IMG/VR virus record: IMGVR_UViG_3300002835_000806
Location: 1-29,326 of that record
Reading direction: 5' to 3' (one strand)
DNA length: 29,326 bases
Source of the DNA: a virus
Shown one piece after another: positions 8,148 to 20,100 of this stretch. The notes beneath the pieces were generated by a model, which did not search any database, had not been told where the DNA came from, and saw only the letters and a program-made list of their open reading frames with translations. How positions within the stretch are numbered: the stretch's first letter is position 1; each line of letters opens with the position of its first letter. The translations under genes were made by a program, and so were the position numbers.

Positions 8148-11100
8148 ATGGCAAAAGATATTTTCCCTCAAAGTCAGTTACCGATTCGTAGAACTGTAGA
8201 ACTCCTACCAGAAGTCTTTCAGACCGAAACCAATGCAAAATTTATGTCTGCAGTTGTTGATCCATTGGTTCAACCTGGCACATTATCTAAAACAGTTGGC
8301 TATGTAGGTCGTAGATACGGTAAAACTTATAATGGTTCGGATGTATACTTAGACACAGATGCAACTCTTAGAAGTAGATATCAATTAGAACCTGGCGTCA
8401 CAGTCAAAGACAAAGATAAAGTAGAAAATTTTTATGATTATATTGATTTTAAAAATCAATTAAAGTTTTTTGGTAACCATCTAGAAAGAGATGATCTAAT
8501 CACAGATCAAGATCATTATTCTTGGAATCCACCAATTGATTGGGACAAGTTTGTAAATTTCCGTGAATATTATTGGGTACCAGATGGTCCCCCGCCTATC
8601 ACGATATTCGGACAACAACAGTCTATAACCAGCACATATAGAGTAAGATTAGGAGTAGGATCGTCTTGGATATTCTTCCCAGACGGACTATCATTGAATC
8701 CCACCCTCACACTCTATAGAGGACAAACATACAAGTTTCAAGTCAATGCGCCGGGTGAGGGTTTTGTTATTAAAACTGCTTATGATACAGGGTCATTAGT
8801 TTACAAACCTTATCTACCATATCAACAAGGTCAATTTGCTGTATTCAACAACAAGTTATGGAAAGCCAAAACTTTTATTGCAATCACTGATGGAAGCACC
8901 ATAGATGAAGACAGCCAGGATTGGGAATATGTTGAAGCAGCTAGTCAGGCCACTGCATTAGACTATAATACAGGAATCACCGGTCAAGGCGCAACCAATG
9001 GCACCTTGACTTTTACTGTGCCTTTCGATGCACCTGATGTGTTGTTTTATCAAAGCGCCACAGACATCAATAGATTTGGCAGGTTCCTTATTGCTGATAT
9101 TGAATCAAATACCAAAATAGATATTACTAATGAAGTTGTTGGCAAAGCCACATATGTCAGTAGTAACGCTATTACATTTACCAACGGTATGAAAGTTAGA
9201 TTTTCTGGTCAAGTGACGCCTACAAAATATTCCACAGACACTTGGGTAATAGAAGGTGTTGGAGAATCTATTAGGTTAATAAGATTTCAAGACTTGTCCC
9301 CTCCAACTCTTAGCACAACAAGTTTAGAAGTGTTGTTTGACGACGGCGGATTTGATACAGAGCCTTTTGATGATGCGGCCACATATCCAGAATCAAAAGA
9401 CTACATTACAATTAATAGAGCTAGTCAAGATTCAAATCCTTGGAGCAGATACAATAGATGGTTTCACAGATCAGTTCTAGAACAAGCACACGCCCTCAAC
9501 AACAGCGAGTTTGACTCAATTGAAACAGCTCGAGCCAAAAGACCTATTATTGAATTTTCTTCAAACCTACAGTTATTCAACCACGGTAGCCTAGCAAAAA
9601 CGCCAGTTGACTTTATTGATACTTTTACCACTGACGTTTTTTCAACCATAGAAGGCAGTATTGGATACAATGTCGACGGGGAAGAATTATTTAATGGTGC
9701 TAGACTATTGGTCACAGCAGATACTGATACACTGGCCAACAATAGAATTTATACAGTAAACTTTATAATTCACAACAATCGCAGACAAATCAATTTGGTA
9801 GAAACTGTCGACGCAACTTCTACCATTGGTGACGGAGTGTTTGTTAGACGAGGTTTACTAAACAAAGGAATAATGTACCACTTTACTGGTACATCTTGGG
9901 TCCCTAGTCAAAAGAAAACCGCAGTAAATCAAAGTCCATTATTTGATGTATTTGATGATAATGGTGTCAGTTACGGAGACATGGATACATATCCTGTTAG
10001 CAGTTTCTTAGGAACTAAACTAGTAAGTTATAAAGTCGGAAACAGTATTATTGATAAAGAATTAGGATTTAGTCTAAGTTATCTAAACATCAACAATGTA
10101 GGGGATATTGAATTTAATTTTGATTGGGATGTAGATACATTTGATTATCACTCTAGTAAAGAAGTATTTTTTAAAACCATAAGACAAGGTTATTACAAAT
10201 TTACACATACCGGAAGTTATGCTAACGGATGGCTTAAATCTGATCGAACATATTTACAGCCGGTAATTTACAGTACCACAGTTGCTGAAGTTTCAACACG
10301 AATCGTCAGCAATGGAATCAAATGGACAGACGTTCAAGACAGTGAAATTTCCAAAATTTTAATCTACATTAATGGAATAAAATATTCTGGAAGCTACACT
10401 AGAAATCAAAATATTTTTACGTTTCCTAATAGTTTTAAAATAAATGACATTGTTACAGTTAAGGTTTTTGCAGATGCAGATCCTCATCTAGGATATTATG
10501 AGATTCCAGTAGGACTTGAAAAAAATCCGTTAAACGGAGAAGTAAAAACATTTACTCTAGGACAGGCAGTTGACCATGTTTCAACAGCAATAGACCTATT
10601 CGAACAATTCAGCGGTGCATATCCAGGTGTGAGCAATTTGAGAGATCTTACTGGGTATCAAAATCTAGCACGAAGATTTTTAAAACATTCGGGAATTACA
10701 CCTACAGCAATAATGTTGCTGTGCGACAAGCACGTAAACATTATTAAATCTATTCAATTTGCAAAAAAATCTTATACAGAATTTAAAAATAACTTTATTA
10801 AATTTGCTGAAACTGCCACATACAATCTAGATCCTGTTGAATTTGTTGATGATATATTGGCCACTATGTCCAAAATTAAAACACAAAAAGATGCGTTTGC
10901 AGATTCTGACATGGTAGGTAGTGGCGCCTACAATCTCAAAGAATACATTGTAGAAGACACAGAAATCACGACCTTTGCACTGAATACAAAATTTAATTTA
11001 ACTCAACTTAGTAGAACAGCAGTTTATATCTATATCAACAATACGCAGTTGACACACGGTATTGATTATACATTCAATGATACGTTTGGATTTGTTAGTA

Positions 11101-14100
11101 TTTCTAAATCTCTAGCAGAAGGAGATGTTATTCAAATAAAAGAATACGTTTCTTCAAGTTTCTGTTTTATTCCACCAACTCCTTCAAAATTGGGTCTATA
11201 TAAAACTTTTATTCCGTCTTTGTTTTTAGATGATACTTATGTGACGCCAATTAATGTTATCCAAGGACATGATGGCAGTATCACAGTGGCCTACGGTGAT
11301 TTTAGAGATGATGTGCTATTGGAATTAGAAAAACGCATCTACAACAACATCAAGCAAGTATACACAGAAGATTTGTTTAGTCAAGATGCTATCCTTGGAG
11401 GATACTACGGATCATCTACATATACCAAACAAGAATTAGACAGCGTGATTAGTTCTGAATTCCTAAGATGGTTTAGTGAAACAAATGTAGACTATCTGAC
11501 CAACACATTTTTTGACAGTGAAGATTCTTTCACATATACCTATTCAAATATGGGAGACCCAACCGGTCAGCTAAATTTGCCCGGATGGTGGAGAGGAGTG
11601 TACACCTGGTTGTACGATACTGATAGGCCACATCGTTGTCCTTGGGAAATGTTGGGATTTAGCCAACAACCTAGTTGGTGGGAAGATCAATACGGTGCTG
11701 CACCGTATACAAAAAATAATTTACTATTGTGGGAAGATCTAGCAAGTGGTATAATTCGCCAAGGACCTCGAGTAGGAACGTATGATAGATATAAAAGAGC
11801 CACTCTGCTAAATCATATTCCTGTAGACGGTGACGGCAACCTATTAAGCCCATTTGAATCCGGAGCAGCTACTAATTTTGTTTTATACAACAACAAAGGC
11901 ACATTTAAATTTGGTGATCTAGCTCCGGTGGAATATGCCTGGCGCAGCAGTAGTGATTATCCATTTGTTATTATGCTGGCTCTATGTCTAATGAGACCTT
12001 ATGAATTTATCATTGAAACTCTTGATAAATCTAGAATCAAAGTTAACAAAATTGGTCAAACAGTTAATAAAAACACAAATTTATTCTTTAAAAATTCGGA
12101 CATTGTTATTCCGACGTCCGGAGGCAATCAAACTTCTGGACTTGTAAATTATGTTGTAGATTATTTGAGGTCAAGAGGACTAACTGAATCTGTGCTTCAG
12201 AAGAAAATAGACAATCTAGATGTCAATTTATCTACCAGATTAAGCGGATTTGTAGATCAGAGTCAACAAAAATATATTTTAGACAGTAAAAATCCCAGCG
12301 CCAGCACCAGTAATATTTTTCTTCCTCAAGAAAATTATGACATTAATTTTAATATCAGCGCACCAATTTCCAGTCCAAGTTACAGTGCAGTAGTAGTTGA
12401 AAAACTAGCTAGCGGCTTCAAACTTTTTGGTTATGACATCAGCGAACCTTATTTTAAATATTTTGAAGCTGTCAAAAGCGCCAATGATCCTTTGCTGTCA
12501 GTTGGCGGCGTGAGTGAAAATTTTATCGATTGGGAAGCCAACAAGATTTTTGGTAATGGAACAATAATTAGAGTATCTGATATTTTTTACAGATGTATTA
12601 AATCACACACAAGTGGCATAGAATTTGACGCACAATTTTGGCAAAGAATCGCAAAATTACCGTTAGTAGGTGCAGTAGAAGTTTTTAGAAGAAGAACGGT
12701 AAACAGTGCCGCAGTAAAAGAACTACCTTACGGCACAGTATTTTCATCTCTACAAGACATAGCAGATTTTATCATAGGGTATGATGCATATCTACAATCA
12801 CAGGGATTTGAGTTCACCGGCTATGACGGAAATCTAGAATCGGCTAAAGATTGGATAACATCGATAAAAGAGTTGTTGTTTTGGTCAAAACATAAATGGG
12901 CCGAAAGTTCACTAATCACGTTAAGTCCAGCTGCTGCAAAAATAGAGTTGAATATTGATATCGGAGTTGCTGACAATCTGCTTGATAGCTTTTATGATTA
13001 TAATATTTTAAAAGTTGATGGAACCATTTTGCCTGTGGAATTTATAAATGTCAACAGAGAGTTTAAAAAAATAACGGTAGATGTTGTCAACGACTCGGAC
13101 GGCATATACTTTTTTAGATGTTATTTTGTTTTGAAAGAACACGTAACAATTTTTGATGATCGTACAGTTTTTAATGATGTGTTATATGACAAGCCAACAG
13201 GCTATCGTCAAGAACGTATAAAGAGTCGCGGATTCCGTACAGTTGACTGGGACGGTGATTATACTAGTCCGGGATTCTTGTTTGACAATGTCAATATACA
13301 GATATGGCAACCCTTCACAGATTACAAACTAGGTGACATTGTCAATTATAAATCTTACAATTGGACCAGCCTTGTAAATCAACAGGGTGCTATTCAATTC
13401 AAAGACAGTAATTGGACTAAATTAGACACAACTCCTGCCAAAGGATTGATCAGCAATTTTGATGTCAGAGTCAGCCAGTTTGAAGATTACTATAATGTAG
13501 ATGCCGACGGCGCCGGCGCCAGTCAGCGTGAACTAGCAAGACACCTCATAGGATATCAAACTAGAGAATATTTACAAAATCTTGCAGAAGATAATGTTAC
13601 TCAATTTAAATTGTATCAAGGATTTATTAGAGAAAAAGGCACAGCCAATGCTGTGGTCAAGGTTTTTGACAAGCTCAGCAGAATCACTGCCGACAGCATT
13701 GTGTTAGATGAAGAATGGGCATTTAATGTTGGTAGATTGGGAGGCATAGATCAACTCAACGAAATAGAATTTGAAATTGTCAAAGATAATCTACTAGTAA
13801 ATCCTCAGGCCATAGTTATTACTAACGGACCAATTTCTAAAAATTCATTGGACAAATATCTAAGAGTAAATCAAACTAACTTTACTAGGTCCTTGATTCC
13901 TTATAGTGTTGACATCAATCCATTGACCGTCTATCAAGGAATTACTAGAAATGCTGGATACGTTAAAACAGATCAAATAGAATTATTTGTAAGATCAAGA
14001 GAAGACATATTATCACTGGATATTTCGTCTTTGGTTGAAAATTCTCATATATGGATTACCTTTGATAATGCATCTTGGACAGTGTTGAGATTAAACCTCA

Positions 14101-17100
14101 ACACAGCCCTAATAATTGAAGACATCGTCAAAGATTCTACCACAAGCGTAATTACTGTAACTGTGAGTCGAAAACACGGACTAACAGTAGATGAAATTGT
14201 AGGCATAAAAGACATTGTAAATTTCACCGGATTTTATAAAGTTGTAGCTGTTACTGATTATACCTTTGGTGTCCAAGACGGCCCCGGTCCTGTGCCAAGT
14301 GCTCCAGATATAAGTTCTATACAATACAACATATATCAGTTGACACAATCCAGATTTAATTCTTATCAAGACCTTGGAGATCAAACCGCAGCTCTGTTAA
14401 AACAAGGATCAAAGTTATGGATCGACAACACCGACGCAACTGTAGGCAATTGGGAAGTTGTTGAAAAACAAAGACTGTACGTTGAAAAACCAATCACCAA
14501 TTTTGGAGCCACTGATCCCAGAAATACAGGAAGAGCTGTGGTATATGCTGACAACCTCAAACAGGTTATTACAGGAATACCCTCTGCCAACTCTGTAATG
14601 GTTTACTCAGAAACTGTCACAGGATTATCTGTAAAAGAAATACTACAACCAGAAACTGAATTTACAAATACAACGGCAAATAGTTTTGGAGATGCCATTG
14701 CTATCAGTCCTGATAATGTTTGGTTAGCAGTAGGAGCTCCTTTGGCTTCTGGAGTACCTAGTAGATTCAAAGGAATTTATGAGGACAGCTATATAGATCC
14801 ACTTATACCAGCAGCATCTTATCGTGCCGGCGATATAGTGTTGCAAAATGGAAAATTATGGGAAGCCACTAACGATCAACAGCCCGGCGATGGCAGCACC
14901 AATACTCTGAACACATTGTCTGTGAATTTTAGAAATGAAGATTGGAAACTGGTTGACGTAGTCTATGCCAATTCATCGGGATCGCTAGGACCAGTAAAAC
15001 AAGGTATGGTGGTTCTATACAAACGAAAAAATAATGCATGGGAATTGCAACATACAATTCTTAGCCCTCGAATTGAAGCAAATGAAAAGTTTGGATCGAG
15101 TATCTCTATTGGAGTTTCTGGCGCAAATTATTATATGTCAATCTCTGCTCCTGGATCTCTTAACGATCTAGGCAGAGTTTATCTTTACAAATATACTGGT
15201 ACAACAGCAGGATCAACAACACAGATTCTGACGTTTAATGGAACCAGTGCTGTAAATTATGCAGTGAATACAATTACGTTTTCAAGAAATCATAATTATA
15301 TTACCGGCCAACTTGTGAGGTATCTCAACGGCACATATGCCGGAGATGATAAATCTCTAGCTACATCGCCTCCACCACCTGAAGATTACACAATCTTATA
15401 CGCAATAAGAATTACAGATACTGTTATACAATTGGCAACTTCAGTAGTAAACGCCACAACCGGAACAGAAATTGATCTCAAAGATTTTGGTATAGATGAT
15501 TCAAGTTCCCATACCTTAATCAGCACAGCGACTGTTGGTTGGAAACAGATGGGAGATCCTGAATACCGAGGACTTTATACTAGTAGCGTTAGTGCTATTT
15601 ACAGCCAAGGATCTAAAGTTTGGTATGAAGGAAGAATATATCAAGCACTAGAAGATACCTATGGTGACGGAACATCACTTGATTTATCTACCAGCAATTC
15701 TTGGCAGGTCCTAGATGAATCAGTAACTGAAGTTTCATTACCATCTAACATTGCCTTGATTGACAGTGGAAATGTTCTTCCAATTCTTCAAGACAGCTCT
15801 ACAGCTATTCTGGGATCGATATATCCTTTGGTCACAGCTGGCAATTTTAAACTAGGTGAAATCTATAGAATTGAAGATTATGGTACTACAAATTTTCAAC
15901 TTATCGGTAATAATCCTGCAGCTGGTGACGGCCTAACGTTTAAAGCCACTGGAGTTGGTTCAGGTACAGGTACAGCAAGATGGATATCCTATCAGTTTGC
16001 AGAATTGATTAAAGCTGGTGATATGTTTGGCCAAAGTCAGGCCATGAGTCGAGACGGCAGTGTATTAGTAGTCGGGGCTCCTGAAAGTGACGGAATATAC
16101 ATTGCCAACTATAAAGGAGTATGGACAGATTATCAAACATATTACGAAGATGATATAGTAAAATATAATGGAGATTATTATAGATTAGTCGACTATGATC
16201 CTCTTACAGGCGGCGAAGCAGATTCGTCTGAAGATTCTACTTATATAACTACTAGTAAAAATGATGTGCCCACAAACAGCAGTCTACAAGGTCCGTGGAC
16301 TTTTGTTAGCTCTGAAATTTCTAATCCTTCTGGGAAGATTTTTATCTATAAAAGAAATACCAATGATGTTTACGAACTAGCTCAAACTATCACTGCTGGG
16401 TCGTTGATTGAAATTAGCGATGTATTAAATATTGACAACCTAAATACCGGAGACAAGTTTGGAGCAGCAGTAGACATTGACTATAACGGAACTACAATTA
16501 TTGCCAGTAGCCCACAAGCAGATGTAAAATCCACCGATCAAGGTGCAGTGTTTGTGTTTAAGTCCGCACAGTCGGATACTATTTCTTATAGATTGAAACA
16601 AAGACTAATCAGCCACGAAAATTATGCCAACGAGTATTTTGGGTCTGCTATCAGCATTAGTCCCGCAACAGAAAAAATAGTTGTAGGTGCCAGTAATGCC
16701 AGTTTTAACCTGTTTACAATATATGATCAAGGTTCAACATCTTTTGATAATACTAACACCACATTTAGTTCTGACGAAGGCAATACAGGCCAGGTCTATG
16801 TGTTTGAAAGAAAAGATCAAACATATCACCTAACAGAAAAATTATATGTACCAGACCTACAAGACTGGGAATCATTTGGTTCTAGTGTAGACTGTGTGGG
16901 ATCTGTGATAGCAGTGGGATCTCCTACATATCGAGATACAGTTTATAGAATAGGTGTTAATTTTACAACTACTATTCTATTGGGAGCCAGCGGCAATAAT
17001 GCACTCACAGTAGATGTAATAATACAAGACGGAGTTATTGTATCTGCTATAGCTAAAGATTCTGGAGCTGGATATACTGTTAGTGACTTCGACGATGATA

Positions 17101-20100
17101 CCGATGCTATTGAAATTAATGGATCTGCAGACAAAGCTCGTATCAAAGTACAGTCGATGTCTGCTGGTACTATAACTAAGTTGTTTGTGTCCTATGGAGG
17201 TAGCGGATATACCGGCAGCGCAGAAGTTATTGAAACTGGCCAGGTTAGATTGTTTACTAAAGATACAACTAAAAATCCGTGGAATACCATCGCCTCAAGA
17301 CAAGACCTAACTGATATAGAATTGTTTAAAAACATTTCAATATACGACAATGAAACCAATGTGAAAATTTCAGATATTGAAATAGTTGATCATTACAAAT
17401 TAAAAATACTAGGTGCAGCCGAACAAGAATTAAAATTCAAAACGCTGTACGATCCTGCAACATATACCAACGGCACCGATCAACAAGAAGTTGATGAATC
17501 CCAGGCCTGGTTTGAAAAACACGTTGGAGAACTGTGGTGGGACCTAAGTACTGCCAAGTGGTTGCTCTATGAACAGGGTGATATTTCCTATCGAATTGGC
17601 AACTGGAATCAATTAGCCTACGGCGCCAGCATAGATGTGTATGAATGGGTAGAATCAAAATATTTGCCCAGCAGATGGAATGTGTTAGCAGATACAACTG
17701 AAGGTCTTGCACAAGGAATTTCAGGCCAGCCGCTATACCCGGATAACACAGCGTATTCTGTAAAGATTTTAACCAATTCTTCAACAGGTGAAACTACAGA
17801 TACAAAATATTATTATTGGGTCAAGAATAAAAATATAGTGCCAAAAAATGTTCCAGGCAGAAGAATTACAGCATTGGATGTAAAGAGCTATATTGAAAAT
17901 CCAATAGGCACAGGACAGCCTATACTATCTCCGATAGCCGCAGATACTTTATTGGCTTTCAATTTTGAATCTTTGATTTCTTCAAATACCGCGTTGATTA
18001 ATATTCAATATAGAAAAAATCTAAAAGCCTTGAATTCTATTCACAATGAATATCAGTTATTGACCGAAGGGGTTGCAGACAGTCTCCCAACAGAAACCCT
18101 AGAAGCCAAATGGATAGACAGTTTGGTAGGGTATGACCTTGCTGGTAACATAGTGCCGGACGCCGGTATACCTATCAAGCAGCGATATGGTCTAAGTTTT
18201 AGACCCCGTCAGACAATGTTCAAAGATAGATTTGCCATTTTAAAAACAGTAATTATCAACATCAATTCAGTATTAAAAACTCGAGCGTTTTCCGATACTT
18301 TGAATTTTATCAATCTTGGATCAGTTGATCCAGAACCTTCCAGTGTATTAAATCAATATGATGTACGTGTGGACACACTAACTGATCTTGCAGAAGTAGG
18401 AACAACAAGAGTTAAAAAAGCTGTGCTTAGAGCTAATATTGTTGACGGAGAAATTGATACTATTGATATCACAGATTCTGGATTTGGTTATAGAAATGCT
18501 CCATTTGTCAACATTGAAGGGAATGGACAAGGAGCCACAGCACGAGTCACTATAGACAGTCAAGGTAGAATAAATTCTGTCACAGTGTTGTCTAAAGGTC
18601 GTCGCTACACATCAGCTGTAGCAGAAATAAGATATTTTTCTGTGTTAGTTGCACAAGATAGTTCGATCAATAATTATTGGAGTATCTATTCCTGGGATGA
18701 TATAAGAAAAACTTTCTTTAGATCTAAGTCTCAGGCATTCAATACTAGCAAATATTGGGAATACATTGATTGGTGGCAAGATGGTTACGGAGTAACTTCT
18801 AGAATAGTCAAAGAAATCACCGACCTTTATCAAGAACCTTCAATTTCTGTCAAGGTTGGAGATCTAATACGTATCCAAGAATTTGCCAATGGCGGATGGG
18901 CAGTATTAGAAAAAACTGATCCAACCCAAGGAAATATTCTAGATAATTACATTCTTGTTGGCAGAAAAAATGGTACCATCAATTTAATTATTGATGATCT
19001 AGTGTCGGTGCAAAATATAGGATACGACAATACCATTGCCTTTGATGCTGATGTATATGATATAAATCCCACACAAGAATTACGCAATATATTAAAAGCG
19101 GCCAAAGAAGATATATTCACAGAAGACCTTAGAGTAGAATGGAATAAATTATTCTTTACCAGTATTCGATATGCGTTTGTAGAGCAGCCGTATATTGATT
19201 GGGCGTTCAAAACAAGTTTCTTAAATGCCACTCACAATGTTGGAGATTTAGAGCAAAAAATAAATTATAAAAATGATAATTTAGAAAATTTCCAAGAATA
19301 CATAGAAGAAATCAAACCCTATAGAACCACAATTAGAGAATATATTTCTAAATACACAGATAGGGACATTTCATATTCGGGAACCACTGATTTTGACCTA
19401 CCTCCAGAGTACTCTACTCAAGATGGAAAAATATTACCAATTAGATCAAACAGCGACAGATTCACTAGTTATCCTTGGAAATGGTGGACTGACAACAACG
19501 GATACGTTGTTACTGAAATTACTGTGTCTAACGGGGGTGCTGATTACACAGAAGTCCCTAGTGTAATAATCGAAGGCAACGGCACCGGCGCAACAGCTCA
19601 GGCATTTGTGGCCAATGGCAGTGTTGTAGCTGTAAAGGTTCTAACCAAAGGTCAGGGTTATACACAGGCCCCTAGTGTCAGTCTAGTTGGCGGCAATGGT
19701 ACCAGTCAAAGCATTGCCAAAGCTGTGGCCACAATTGGTGAAACTGCGGTAAGAACATTTGATCTTACTGTGAAATTTGATAGAATTGCTAAACAAGGAA
19801 TATACCAAACATTTACCAAATCTGAAATTTTTACAGCCACAGGAGTTTCTGCAGTTTTCCAATTGCAATATGCACCTAATAGAGACAAGAGCAAGATTTC
19901 AATAACTAAAAATAATCAAATTGTATTGAACAGTGAATATACAATCACATTGTATACTTCCACAACGGATACATATAGCTTGATCAAAGGCAAACTAATT
20001 TTCAATACAACCCCAACTCTAGGTGATATAATAGAAATCAACTACGAAAAGAATGTAGAATTATTTGACAGTATAAACAGAATCGAAAACTACTATTCAC

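Larger units (their letters stand above)
14679..17310 (+). repeat. Six FG-GAP-like beta-propeller repeats in the giant protein
   Basis: Six repeats begin with Phe-Gly at residues 2180, 2315, 2627, 2771, 2831 and 2910. The best preserved unit is FG.s.aiS.d...lvVGaP, e.g. 'FGDAIAISPDNVWLAVGAP', 'FGQSQAMSRDGSVLVVGAP' and 'FGSSVDCVGSVIAVGSP'. Most units also have the outer strand G.v.vYkR....w.L...l ('MVVLYKRKNNAWELQHTIL', 'KIFIYKRNTNDVYELAQTI', 'QVYVFERKDQTYHLTEKL'). This alternation is the hallmark of FG-GAP/integrin-alpha type propellers, which have six to seven blades. The first three blades are spread out because other modules are inserted in their loops. Blades 4-6 are compact, about 60-80 residues apart. 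Calcium-loop residues are poorly preserved. Confidence 0.65.

Noticed and set aside
17437-17784. 115-codon open frame on the - strand
   Set aside because: It is antisense inside the giant gene with no initiation signal and no recognisable protein features.
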